64,000 bases of DNA from Streptomyces tuirus (GTDB lineage Bacteria > Actinomycetota > Actinomycetes > Streptomycetales > Streptomycetaceae), in contig NZ_AP023439.1 of the NCBI RefSeq assembly GCF_014701095.1, positions 3,894,001 to 3,958,000 of the forward strand, written 5' to 3'. A program made the position numbers and the translations under genes. Below are positions 50,370 through 58,611 of this stretch, one piece after another; within the stretch, counting starts at the first letter, position 1, and every line of letters begins with the position of its first letter. Under the pieces are notes generated by a model, which saw only the letters and a program-made list of their open reading frames with translations, was not told the DNA's origin and ran no database searches.

Positions 50370-50393
50370 CCGGTCAGGGCATGCGCGTCCGCG

Positions 50394-50597
50394 TCAGGCG
50401 GGAACGATGTTCTCGGCCTGCGGGCCCTTCTGGCCCTGCGTGACGTCGAAGGTGACCTTCTGGCCTTCCTGGAGCTCACGGAAGCCAGAGGTGGCGATGT
50501 TCGAGTAGTGGGCGAAGACGTCCGGGCCGCCACCCTCCTGCTCGATGAAGCCGAAGCCCTTTTCCGAGTTGAACCACTTCACGGTGCCGGTAGCCAT
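50394..50597 (-). CDS. Cold-shock protein (CspA family, copy 1)
   Basis: A 67-residue OB-fold nucleic-acid chaperone. RNP1 is KGFGFIEQ, RNP2 is DVFAHYSNI; it begins MATGTVKWFNSEKG. It binds single-stranded RNA/DNA and melts RNA structures. The 5' leader is about 165 nt and contains a terminator-like hairpin with a U tract and a conserved 5' element shared with copy 2. 87% or so identical by eye to the protein at 60326-60529. Confidence 0.97.
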   Translation of the reverse strand: MATGTVKWFNSEKGFGFIEQEGGGPDVFAHYSNIATSGFRELQEGQKVTFDVTQGQKGPQAENIVPA

Positions 50598-50690
50598 ATG
50601 AATCTCCCTTGAGGGCAGTACTCAAGGCCCGCACCTTGCGGGCCCGTAGTCGCCGAAATGATCACCCTAAGGAGATCCGAGAATCCTCGG

Positions 50691-50735
50691 AAACAAAAAA
50701 GAGTGCTCGTGTCGACAAAGGTCGAAAGAGCACTC
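50691..50735 (-). terminator. U-tract terminator in the leader of cold-shock gene 1
   Basis: On the coding strand, GAGTGCTC (50735-50728) pairs with GAGCACTC (50708-50701) around an inner TCGAC/GTCGA stem, and is followed directly by TTTTTTGTTT (50700-50691). This is a textbook intrinsic terminator, rare in such GC-rich DNA, lying about 95 nt upstream of the start codon and so inside the leader. Confidence 0.7.
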
Positions 50736-50744
50736 GAAGTCTCT

Positions 50745-50779
50745 GGGAACCAAAACTGCAACGCCAGCCAAGGTAGCAC
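50745..50779 (-). promoter_or_regulatory. Promoter and conserved leader element of cold-shock gene 1
   Basis: An extended -10 (GTGCTACCTT, coding strand, 50779-50770) is followed by GTTGCAGTTTTGGTTCCC at 50764-50747. The same order (GTGCTACTGT then GTTGCAGTTGTGGTTGCC) occurs upstream of copy 2 at 60655-60620. The second block would be at the mRNA 5' end, like a cold box. Confidence 0.6.
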
Positions 50780-50952
50780 AGGCGGCGTCCGATGGCTCGG
50801 GGATCTCGCCCCCGAGGTGGAGCATCCCCGTGCGGCGTCGCTGCGCGGCCCGCCATCGAGGAATTCGCCGCGCAGCCCCCCTCCTGCCCAGCGCGAACCG
50901 CCCGCCCCTCTCGTGCGGCCCGGTTTCCGGAACGGTAGGGGGGCGGGCCGCT

Positions 50953-51273
50953 TCAGGCGCCGGGTGCGCGGAAGGAGACCTGCCGGCGGGTGGCCTCGTC
51001 GATCTCGTCGAGGGTGAGCAGGGGGGTGGCCCGGGTCTGCAGGGCGCCGCTGGCCTTGACGGTGAGACTGGCGGCGGCCATGGAGACGCTGTCGGGGAGC
51101 TCGACGATCATGATGAGGTCGTCCGCCCCGAAGGCGAAGTACATGGCCTCGACCCGCCCGCCGAGCCCGGAGACGACCTGCTCCACGGCGGCCCGCCGCC
51201 CACTCGCACCTTCCCTGAGCAGCCCTTGGGTGCCGTCGGGCGTGTAAGAGGCCTGGATGAGGAATTTGGGCAT
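50953..51273 (-). CDS. GYD-domain protein
   Basis: A 106-residue ferredoxin-like GYD domain protein: MPKFLIQASYTPDGTQGLLR, AMYFAFGADDLIMIVELPDS, TVKASGALQTRATPLLTLDE. Function unknown. The ATG at 51273 begins the family N-terminus. Single gene. Confidence 0.88.
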   Translation of the reverse strand: MPKFLIQASYTPDGTQGLLREGASGRRAAVEQVVSGLGGRVEAMYFAFGADDLIMIVELPDSVSMAAASLTVKASGALQTRATPLLTLDEIDEATRRQVSFRAPGA

Positions 51274-51943
51274 GCGGCAGGCCTTCCCGGGGCGGTCGTG
51301 GCGGTCACGCGGGGACGGCCGTCTTCACTCGTTGGCACTCGTGCCCGGACGGCCTGCGCACCACCGTCCGGCGCGTCCCCACCGCGACCGAGGCCCTCGG
51401 CGAGGCCTCGAAGCCTGGCTGCGGGACCTGAAGGCGATGGCCGAAGTCGGCGGGTCCGTACGTCCCAGAACTTCTGGACGATCAGCCGCCGTTGACGTGC
51501 GCTAGGATTCTTTACCGAGCTCTTATGCTCGGTTGAGCGTTGCCGCGCACAGTCGTTCGGACGCTCTGTTCGTCGAGACAGTGGCCGCCCGGTTTCCGGG
51601 CCGGCGTGAGGGGGGCGTGACATGGGGCGAGTGGTGCCTGTCCGCGTTCACAACGCCGCCCGTGACGGCGTCCCTGATACCGACCGCGCCGCCTGAGCGG
51701 TTCCTCTCCAACCGACGCGTGATCCCTGACGCCTGACGCCTGACGCCTGCTGTCCGAGGCGCGGCGCATCATCCGCGTCCCCCCTGGCCGACCACGGCCG
51801 CAGGGGAGCACGCCGCCGGGCCCGTCCCACCCCCCCCCCACGCGAGGGCACGCTCCGTCGTGCCGCTCGCCGAGCCGTACCCACGGGCACCCACGCCCAC
51901 TGGCACAGACGCCGCAGACCCGATCAACGGAGGTCAGACGCCC
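51274..51943. other. Gene-free interval before the antiporter gene
   Basis: About 670 bp with no convincing gene. A short hairpin (ACCGAGC/GCTCGGT) lies near 51513-51533, an AT-richer patch around it may be a promoter, and CTGACGC is repeated at 51726-51747. A fragment reading GLRTTVRRVPTATEALGEAS (plus strand, about 51350-51410) looks protein-like and may be gene debris. Confidence 0.45.
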
Positions 51944-53152
51944 GTGCACGACACCACCGCCATGCTCATCGAACTCGGGGCGATCATCTTCGCCCTCGGA
52001 CTTCTCGGACGCCTCGCCGGACGAGTGGGCTTCTCGCCCATACCCCTCTACCTGCTCGCCGGACTCGCCTTCGGCCAGGGCGGCATCCTGCCGCTGCGGG
52101 CCAGCGAGGAGTTCGTCGCCACCGGAGCCGAGATAGGCGTCATACTCCTGCTGCTCCTGCTCGGCCTGGAGTACAGCGCCTCCGAGCTGGTCACCACGCT
52201 GAAGACGCAATACCCCTCCGGGGCCGTCGACTTCGTGCTCAACGCCGTGCCGGGGGCCGTGATGGCCTTCCTGCTCGGCTGGGGCCCGGTGGCCGCCGTC
52301 GCCCTGGCCGGGGTCACCTGGATCTCCTCGTCCGGGGTCATCGCGAAGGTGCTGGGCGACCTGCGGCGGCTCGGCAACCGCGAGACACCGGTCGTCCTCG
52401 GTGTGCTGGTCCTGGAGGACCTGGCCATGGCGGTCTACCTGCCGATCCTCACCGCCCTGCTGGCCGGGGTGAGCCTCGCGGGCGGGGCGGTCACACTGCT
52501 CATCTCGCTGGGCACCGTGGGCGCCGTCCTCTACGTGGCACTGCGGCACGGCCGTCTGGTGAGCCGCGCGGTGTCATCCGACAGTGCCGAGATGCTGCTG
52601 CTGGCCGTCCTCGGTCTGACCCTTCTCGTGGCGGGCCTCGCCCAGCAGCTGCACGTCTCGGCGGCGGTCGGCGCGTTCCTGGTGGGCATCGCCCTGTCCG
52701 GCGAGGTCGCCGAGGGGGCCAGCAGTCTCCTCACCCCGCTGCGGGATCTGTTCGCGGCGGTGTTCTTCGTCTTCTTCGGCCTGCACACCGACCCGGCCGC
52801 CATCCCGCCCGTGCTGCTGCCCGCGCTCGCCCTGGCCGTCGTCACCACCCTGACGAAGATCGCCACCGGCTGGTGGGCCGCCCGCCGGGCCGGGATCTCG
52901 CCCCGGGGCCGCTGGCGCGCGGGCGGCACGCTCGTCGCACGCGGCGAGTTCTCCATCGTCATCGCCGGTCTCGCCGTCGGCGCCGAGCCCCGCATCGGCC
53001 CCCTGGCCACCGCCTACGTCCTGATCCTGGTCGTCCTCGGCCCCCTCGCGGCCCGCTGGACGGAGCCGCTGGCACGCCGCGTGACCCGCCGCCCGGCCCG
53101 GGGAATGGCGGTCGCCGAATCACCCAAGGAAACGGCCCCCGCCCACCGCTGA
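51944..53152 (+). CDS. CPA2-type monovalent cation:proton antiporter
   Basis: A 402-residue antiporter of the KefB/CPA2 group with about 12 membrane helices. Characteristic are LYLLAGLAFGQGGILPL, GVILLLLLLGLEYSASELV, VTWISSSGVIAKVLGDLRRL (in place of the ND motif), FFVFFGLHTDPAAIPPVLLP and LVARGEFSIVIAGLA. It exchanges K+ or Na+ for protons across the membrane. No C-terminal RCK domain is present, and the usual TrkA-C partner is absent nearby. GTG at 51944 with GGAGG upstream. Confidence 0.9.
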   Translation: MHDTTAMLIELGAIIFALGLLGRLAGRVGFSPIPLYLLAGLAFGQGGILPLRASEEFVATGAEIGVILLLLLLGLEYSASELVTTLKTQYPSGAVDFVLNAVPGAVMAFLLGWGPVAAVALAGVTWISSSGVIAKVLGDLRRLGNRETPVVLGVLVLEDLAMAVYLPILTALLAGVSLAGGAVTLLISLGTVGAVLYVALRHGRLVSRAVSSDSAEMLLLAVLGLTLLVAGLAQQLHVSAAVGAFLVGIALSGEVAEGASSLLTPLRDLFAAVFFVFFGLHTDPAAIPPVLLPALALAVVTTLTKIATGWWAARRAGISPRGRWRAGGTLVARGEFSIVIAGLAVGAEPRIGPLATAYVLILVVLGPLAARWTEPLARRVTRRPARGMAVAESPKETAPAHR

Positions 53153-53412
53153 CCTGCCGAGCCTCGGCCCCCGGGCGGCGCCGCGACGCAGGGCCGCCGC
53201 CCGCCGACCCCCCACCACCTCGCCAACTCATCCGAACGGTCGGCCGTTGGGGCTTTGCCGTGCACGGCCGGAGGCCCTGGGCGCACGGCGGGGCTGTCCG
53301 GATTGGCTGTTTCCCGGGCGTGGGCTTGCTGGCACTCTGGCGAGCACCCCGGGAGCCGGTAGGGGAGACCAGGGGAGAATTCCGTCCAGGAGGACCGGAA
53401 GGAAGCGCCAGC

Positions 53413-53856
53413 ATGATCGAGTGGAAGCCCCTGGGCACCGGAGCCAGACCCGTACCGCAGCCCGTGGCCACACCACTGGTCTGGGCCGGGGCCGGCGGCG
53501 GCGCACTGGTGCTGGTGGCGCTGCTCAACACCGTGGTGGGGCCCGACCGGCCGGAACTGGCCCTGCCCGCGCTGTCCCTGCTGGCCGCTCTGCTGGGTCT
53601 GTGCGCGCGCTTCACGGCCGCCCCCGGGACGGCCCTGCTGTGCTGGCTGTTCCTCAACGGCTTCGCGATACCGCCCGCCGGCGCCCTCACCTGGGCCGGG
53701 CACCGCGACACCACCTGGCTGGCCTGTCTGCTCACCGCCGCCCTCATCGGCACGGCCCTGGCCCGGCTCGTCCACGCCCGTGCCGCCTACCGCCGCATGG
53801 CCCCCGACCGCGCCCGGCCCGACACCGCGACCGGCGACGGACCCTACGATTCCTGA
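53413..53856 (+). CDS. Four-helix membrane protein, DUF4118-like
   Basis: A 147-residue protein with four closely spaced membrane helices (TPLVWAGAGGGALVLVALLN, LALPALSLLAALLGLCARFT, GTALLCWLFLNGFAI and LACLLTAALIGTALARLV), similar in layout to the DUF4118 membrane module of KdpD-type kinases but without a kinase. ATG at 53413 behind GGAAGGAAG. Function unknown. Confidence 0.65.
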   Translation: MIEWKPLGTGARPVPQPVATPLVWAGAGGGALVLVALLNTVVGPDRPELALPALSLLAALLGLCARFTAAPGTALLCWLFLNGFAIPPAGALTWAGHRDTTWLACLLTAALIGTALARLVHARAAYRRMAPDRARPDTATGDGPYDS

Positions 53857-53905
53857 CGCAGCGCCGCGAACCGAAGGGGCGTCAGACGTGGGGCGGTGAC
53901 TCGAG

Positions 53906-54169
53906 ATGTTCGTGACGCCGGACCGGCTGAACGCCTGGTACGTGGAGTCCGGCCTGGTCGACGCGGTCTCCCCGGGCCAGGAGGCCGACGTCGAGCGGGC
54001 GGGGGCCGTACGGGAGGCGGTCTACCGGCTGGTCACCGCCCGCCGGCTCGGGGAGGAGTACGACGGGGCGGCGCTGACCGTCGTGAACAACGCCGCCCGC
54101 ACACCGCCCGCCGCGTACCGCGCCCGCAAGAGGACCGCGGCGGAGGCTAGCCGCCGACGTACCAGCTGA
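53906..54169 (+). pseudogene. ABATE-domain (CGNR regulator) fragment
   Basis: An 87-codon frame with TPDRLNAWYVESGLVDAV, VREAVYRLVTARRLGEEYDG and ALTVVNNAARTPPAA, matching the interior of the ABATE domain found at the N-terminus of CGNR zinc-finger stress regulators. The first 30 residues and the whole zinc finger are missing, and its end overlaps the opposite DUF4190 gene. Probably non-functional. Confidence 0.55.
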
Positions 54170-54434
54170 AGCCGCCGTTGCTGCTGGCTATGGCCAGGAG
54201 CACGAGCCACAGGACCACGTCGACGATGCCGAGGATGATGCCGGCCTTCGCCATTCCGGCGCCGTTCTTGACCGACGCCTGCCGGCGGGCGACGGCACCG
54301 AAGATGATGGCCAGCGGGCCCAGGATGATGTTCAGGAAGAACAGGCCGATGATGCCGCAGCACAGGCTCGCGATCGCCAGGCCGTTGGTGCGCGAACCGG
54401 AGGACGCGGCAGAGGAACCGCCATAACTCGCCAT
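54147..54434 (-). CDS. DUF4190 membrane protein
   Basis: A 95-residue protein with two membrane helices (LAIASLCCGIIGLFFLNIIL and AGIILGIVDVVLWLVLLAIA) joined by GAVARRQASVKNGAGMAK, the DUF4190 pattern. Function unknown. ATG at 54434 behind AGGAG. Confidence 0.88.
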   Translation of the reverse strand: MASYGGSSAASSGSRTNGLAIASLCCGIIGLFFLNIILGPLAIIFGAVARRQASVKNGAGMAKAGIILGIVDVVLWLVLLAIASSNGGFSWYVGG

Positions 54435-54556
54435 GGAAAACTCCTAGTTGTCGATGGCACGGACCGAACGGGCCGCACTCTCCTCACTTTCGACTTGTTT
54501 TGTTCGAATGCCCCTCAAGGCCGTTCCCATGACAACCGATTCGGGAGAACGTCCCG

Positions 54557-55153
54557 TCAGTTCTCGTGCACCAGCCCGGCGACGTGCGCGGTGACCATGT
54601 CGAGGACGCCCGTCCAGGCCGTGTCGTCGCCGAGCACGAGGTGGCTGAGCGTCAGGCCGTCGGTCATGGCGGCCAGGTACCGGGCCAGGTCGGGGACGGG
54701 CACGCGCAGACGCAGGCCCATGGACTGCCGCAGCTGGTCGATGAGCTCGGTGTACGTCTCGGCGTACAACTCGTACTGCCGGCGCGCCAGATGCTCGAAA
54801 CCGGGCTGGCGCAGCGCGTACTGCGTGAGCTCGTAGGTGAGCATGTGCTCGTCGGGGTGGGCCCGGACGTGGTCCCAGTACGCCTGGAAACCCGCCCGGA
54901 CCGTCTCCTCGAGGGTGGCTCTCGGCCGGATGGCCTCCTTCACCACCGTGACGTAGTGCCCGGTGATGGTGGTGATCACGGACTCGATCAGCTGCTGCTT
55001 GGAGTCGAAGCAGTAGTGGAAGACGCTCAGCGAGACGCCCGCCTCGGCGGCGATGGACCGGGTCGTCGTCCTGGGGACGCCGTCCCGGGCCATCGCCCTG
55101 ATCGCCGCTTCGGTGAGCTGTCGCCGCCGCTCGGCGGACGGCAACCGTGCCAT
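54557..55153 (-). CDS. TetR-family transcriptional regulator
   Basis: A 198-residue TetR regulator beginning MARLPSAERRRQL at the ATG at 55153 (GAGAGGGG upstream). The helix-turn-helix is RTTTRSIAAEAGVSLSVFHY, then CFDSKQQLIESVI; the rest is the helical ligand-binding domain. It lies 19 bp downstream of the amidohydrolase-discoidin gene in the same direction, so the two are likely co-transcribed. Ligand unknown. Confidence 0.92.
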   Translation of the reverse strand: MARLPSAERRRQLTEAAIRAMARDGVPRTTTRSIAAEAGVSLSVFHYCFDSKQQLIESVITTITGHYVTVVKEAIRPRATLEETVRAGFQAYWDHVRAHPDEHMLTYELTQYALRQPGFEHLARRQYELYAETYTELIDQLRQSMGLRLRVPVPDLARYLAAMTDGLTLSHLVLGDDTAWTGVLDMVTAHVAGLVHEN

Positions 55154-55172
55154 GGAGCCCCTCTCGTGGGTG

Positions 55173-57236
55173 TCAGCCGCCGTGGACGCCGACCTCGTGG
55201 AGGGAGTAGCCCCAGCCGGTGCCGCGCTCCAGCCCGTGGACGCGGACGTACCGGGCCGGTGTGCCGGCGAACCGCGCGGTGTCCAGGCCGCCGTCACCGG
55301 CGGTCGTGGACCAGGCGGTCCGCCAGGTCGTGCCGTCGGCCGACAGCTCGATCCGGTACGACTTGGCGTACGCGCGCTCCCAGTCGAGGGTGACCCGCCC
55401 GACGGTCCGCGCCGAGCCGAGGTCGACCTGGTACCACTGGTCGTCGCTCCAGTCGCTCGCCCAGCGGGTGCGGCGGTCTCCGTCGACGGCCCGGTGCGGC
55501 TGGTAGCTCGTGAACAGGCTCCACTCCGAGGAACTGGCCGAAGTGGCGGCGCCGGCCGCCAGGTTGGCGCCGGCCTTGTGGTGCTCGGAGGCCCCCCAGG
55601 TGCCGAGGTAGGACTCCGCGCCCCGGAACAGGTCGTCGACCGTGTCCTGGCCGCCGACCCGGCGGATGTCCTCGATCCAGTCCGGGACGAGGCCGTAGTG
55701 GGCGGCGCCGTCGGTGTTCAGGTCCCAGGTGCGCTCGCCGGTGGTCTGCCGGTCGATGACCGAACCGCCGTCGACGCTCTTGAACGGGTAGGTGACCTTG
55801 TTCGGCGCGTCCGCCCCGCGCGGTCCCGGCCAGCCGCCGACGCCGTTCATGTCGGTGCCGTAGCCGTAGCCCACGCCGTACTTGTCGCGCAGGGCCTCGG
55901 TGCGCTTGGCCTCCGCGATGAAGCCCTCGGAGCCGTGCATGTACTGGGCGATGAAGCCGCCGAGGCCGTAGACCCGCTCGGTCCAGTCCATGTCCATCCA
56001 GCTGTGCGAGGAGAGCACGCCGGGGTAGGACTCGGACTCGAAGATGTCGAGCACCCGGCCGGTGGCCTTGACGCTCATGTGGTCGATCTCCAGCATCATG
56101 CCGCGCTTCATCATGCCGCGGACGGCGTACTCGCCGAGATCGGTGAGCCCCCGCACGTTGCACTGGGCGTCGGCGCTGTACGAGGGGACCTTCTCGCCCT
56201 CCGGGAGCTTCTTCTCGGCCGCGGGCGCCGCCGCGTTGCCGATGGGGTTGTCGTGCTGCGGGCCCTTGCACGTCTCGGTCTTCCAGTAGGTGCCGGTCGA
56301 CAGGAACTGCCCGACGTTGATGGCCGTTCCGAGCGAGCCCGAGTCGAACCGCACCCCGCACAGGGCGTTGTCGAACTTGTGGCACAGGAACATGCTGCGC
56401 ACGCCCAGCGCGTGCAGTTCGTCCAGGCCCTTGTCGATGTCCGCCCTGCTGCACTGCGCGATGTCCAGGACCTGCTTGCAGCCGAACGGCTCGGAGGTCT
56501 CGACCCCCATGACCACCGCCAGTTTGCCCTGCTCGATGACCTTGCGGGCCTGCGCGCTGTCGGTGACGACCCGGAACCAGCCCTTGCCGGGCCCGCCGTA
56601 CATCCGGTCGACGTAGGCCTGCATGTCGTACGTCAGCTTGGCCTGCAGCCGGATGGACGTCATCTCGTCGCAGGAGCGGTCCTTGAAGAAGTACACCGAG
56701 CAGATCACGCCGTTGGTGACGAGGTCGTTGACCAGCACGCGCTGCCCGCCGCGCCAGGCCCGCTCGATCCAGGCGTAGTAGTTCTGCTGGTGGGTCAGCG
56801 AGTCGTGCCGCGGCCAGTCCTTGAAGGTGGGCCAGCCGTTCGGGTCGTGCTTGCCGTCACCGCCGTTGGTGATGAAGTCGAAGATCGCGAGCGAGCCGTC
56901 GGGGTAGTGCTCCGGGCAGTCCTTGAGCGCGTCGGCCACGCCCTGCTCGGAGAACGCCTTGCCGCAGATCAGACGGCCGCCGAAGGCCTCGTTGGAGAAG
57001 ATGTGGTCGTGCGCGTCGACGAACCCGCGCACCCGGCCCTCGGCGTCGGTGCCGGTGAAGGGCTCGCCGGTGACGTTGATCTGGGAGTCGGGCGCGGGCC
57101 GTGCGGCCGGGTCCCACCAGTTGTCCCCGGCCGCCGCGCTCGGGGTGGGGCCGAGCGCGAGCGACAGCACGAGCAGGAGAAGCGACACAACGGTGACGTT
57201 CTTGCGTCTGCGGTACGGGCGTTCGGAACTGATCAC
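55173..57236 (-). CDS. Secreted amidohydrolase-like protein with discoidin (F5/8C) domain
   Basis: A 687-residue exported protein from the GTG at 57236 (longer frame to 57290). Signal peptide RRRKNVTVVSLLLLVLSLAL. Metal-dependent hydrolase-like motifs are FVDAHDHIFSNEAFGG, LEIDHMSVKATGRVLDIF, VLSSHSWMDMDW and GYGTDMNGVGGWPGPRG, similar to membrane dipeptidase/amidohydrolase folds. Several Cys pairs suit an outside location. The last 135 residues form an F5/8 type C carbohydrate-binding module (WASDWSDDQWYQVDLGSART, ARYVRVHGLERG). Substrate unknown. Confidence 0.8.
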   Translation of the reverse strand: MISSERPYRRRKNVTVVSLLLLVLSLALGPTPSAAAGDNWWDPAARPAPDSQINVTGEPFTGTDAEGRVRGFVDAHDHIFSNEAFGGRLICGKAFSEQGVADALKDCPEHYPDGSLAIFDFITNGGDGKHDPNGWPTFKDWPRHDSLTHQQNYYAWIERAWRGGQRVLVNDLVTNGVICSVYFFKDRSCDEMTSIRLQAKLTYDMQAYVDRMYGGPGKGWFRVVTDSAQARKVIEQGKLAVVMGVETSEPFGCKQVLDIAQCSRADIDKGLDELHALGVRSMFLCHKFDNALCGVRFDSGSLGTAINVGQFLSTGTYWKTETCKGPQHDNPIGNAAAPAAEKKLPEGEKVPSYSADAQCNVRGLTDLGEYAVRGMMKRGMMLEIDHMSVKATGRVLDIFESESYPGVLSSHSWMDMDWTERVYGLGGFIAQYMHGSEGFIAEAKRTEALRDKYGVGYGYGTDMNGVGGWPGPRGADAPNKVTYPFKSVDGGSVIDRQTTGERTWDLNTDGAAHYGLVPDWIEDIRRVGGQDTVDDLFRGAESYLGTWGASEHHKAGANLAAGAATSASSSEWSLFTSYQPHRAVDGDRRTRWASDWSDDQWYQVDLGSARTVGRVTLDWERAYAKSYRIELSADGTTWRTAWSTTAGDGGLDTARFAGTPARYVRVHGLERGTGWGYSLHEVGVHGG

Positions 57237-57466
57237 AGCCCACGTCCCTCGGTCGGCGGGTCGCGCGGTCGTCTTGTCATGACCTCGCAAAGTGTGCGAC
57301 GAGGATCGCCACTGCCACCGAATGAGTCAAGAGTCCGGGACGGTTGACCTGATGGCGCGATCTGCCCTGGGCGGACCGCGCGCCGAAGCGGGGCAACAAC
57401 GAACCCCAGGTCGCCGACCCGGGGTTTCTGGGGAGGGAGTGACAGGACCCGCCTGCCGTCGCGCGA

Positions 57467-57814
57467 TCAGCTTGAAGCGGGAGAAGAGCCGCCGGAGGCT
57501 TCGTGCGCGGCACGGTACTCGGCGTGGATGCGCTGGGCTTCCTCGAGCTGGTCCTCGAGGATGACGATGCGGCAGGCGGCCTCGATCGGGGTCCCCCGGT
57601 CGACGAGCTCACGGGCGCGCGCGGCGATCCGCAGCTGATAGCGCGAGTAGCGGCGGTGTCCGCCCTCCGAGCGCAGCGGCGTGATCAGCCGGGCCTCCCC
57701 GATGGCGCGCAGGAAGCCGGGAGTGGTGCCGAGCATCTCGGCGGCCCGGCCCATGGTGTAGGCCGGGTAGTCATCGTCTTCCAGACGATCACTGAGCGGG
57801 GTATCTGCTGGCAT
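57467..57814 (-). CDS. MerR-family regulator
   Basis: A 115-residue single-domain MerR-type regulator: YPAYTMGRAAEMLGTTPGFL, RAIGEARLITPLRSEGGHRR and YSRYQLRIAARARELVDRG form the winged helix; a short coiled coil (CRIVILEDQLEEAQRIHAEY) follows. There is no effector domain. ATG at 57814 behind GAGGTGAC. A 30-bp perfect palindrome lies 27 bp upstream. Its place beside the cold-shock/helicase genes suggests stress control. Confidence 0.88.
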   Translation of the reverse strand: MPADTPLSDRLEDDDYPAYTMGRAAEMLGTTPGFLRAIGEARLITPLRSEGGHRRYSRYQLRIAARARELVDRGTPIEAACRIVILEDQLEEAQRIHAEYRAAHEASGGSSPASS

Positions 57815-57840
57815 GTCACCTCGTAGTGCAACGCGTCGAG

Positions 57841-57870
57841 GGGCCCTGGTGCCGTACGGCACCAGGGCCC
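57841..57870. promoter_or_regulatory. 30-bp perfect palindrome upstream of the MerR gene
   Basis: The first arm GGGCCCTGGTGCCGT (57841-57855) is followed by its exact reverse complement to 57870. It lies 27 bp before the MerR start. It could be an operator, a leader hairpin or a terminator of an upstream transcript. The rest of 57871-58202 shows no gene. Confidence 0.6.
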
Positions 57871-58202
57871 CGAAGGAAATTCAACACCATCTGTCGGCCC
57901 TTATGCGGTGCCGACCTTCTGTTTCCGCTACCCGGCCCGGCTGCGGGAGGGGGAGCGGGGATCGCGGCTGCGTGACCGGGGACCACCATCCAATCCGGGG
58001 TCTTGCGGTACCCGGACCGAGAGCTTCCCGGCCGGGCGATCCTGATGGCGTCTGCTCCTCCGTCCTTACTCGGTTCTCCTCTGACCATGTCTACGGGAAG
58101 AAGGCTAACCGCGACGAGAGGCAATGTCTACTCTGACAAAGACAGATTTTGGATTCCGGTGGGTGCAGGCATCCTGTGGCGTCCGATCGCGTGGTGACAT
58201 GC

Positions 58203-58242
58203 CAGTGGGGCCCTGCCGACGCGCGTCGGCAGGGCCCCACTG
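58203..58242 (-). terminator. 40-bp perfect palindrome after the CBS gene
   Basis: Arms of 20 bp (first arm CAGTGGGGCCCTGCCGACGC, 58203-58222) pair perfectly to 58242, 30 bp past the CBS-gene stop; a strong terminator hairpin is likely. Confidence 0.75.
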
Positions 58243-58272
58243 GGTCCGTGATGGCGGTGACCCGCCTGTGTC

Positions 58273-58506
58273 TCACTCCTCCGGGAGGTCCCGGAGCCTT
58301 ACGCGGTCCGTGTAGCCGGGGGCGTCCCGCAGCACGGTGAGCCGGGCCAGGGTGACCAGCCCCGTGCTCTGGTCGTCCCCGTCGCACAGGACGAGGTGAT
58401 CGACCCGCGCACCGGCCATGAGCGACAGCGCCACCTCGACCGTCATGTCGTCACGGATGCGAGGGGCGTGGGCCGTGGCGGCGTGCTGCGTCAGAACCGG
58501 CGTCAT
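58273..58506 (-). CDS. Small CBS-domain protein
   Basis: A 77-residue protein covering a single CBS motif: PRIRDDMTVEVALSLMAGAR, VDHLVLCDGDDQSTGLVTLA. CBS motifs bind adenine nucleotides as pairs; with one copy it would dimerise. It lies downstream of helicase copy 2 in the same direction and may be in that transcript. Confidence 0.75.
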   Translation of the reverse strand: MTPVLTQHAATAHAPRIRDDMTVEVALSLMAGARVDHLVLCDGDDQSTGLVTLARLTVLRDAPGYTDRVRLRDLPEE

Positions 58507-58530
58507 GGGTGTCTCCTGCCGAGAGGGGAG

Positions 58531-58611
58531 GGCGAGTGGGTCAGGGCGCTGTGCGGCCGAGCCGGAACCGGGCGAGTGGGCCCAGGGCGCTATGCGGCCG
58601 GGCCGGAACCG
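58531..58611. repeat. 40-bp tandem duplication containing the helicase stop
   Basis: Two copies (58531-58570 and 58571-58611) share GGCGAGTGGG, CAGGGCGCT, TGCGGCCG and GCCGGAACCG in order. The helicase stop (58590-58592) is in the second copy; in the first, lying downstream, the stop is changed. This repeats the pattern seen at the end of the SpoIIE-type gene. Confidence 0.65.

Noticed and set aside
51500..51943. Possible c-di-AMP riboswitch before the antiporter gene
   Set aside because: No recognisable riboswitch core; only a 7-bp hairpin is present.
55053..57347. Long plus-strand frame opposite the amidohydrolase gene
   Set aside because: Antisense shadow with biased composition; the minus-strand gene has a signal peptide, catalytic motifs and a discoidin domain.
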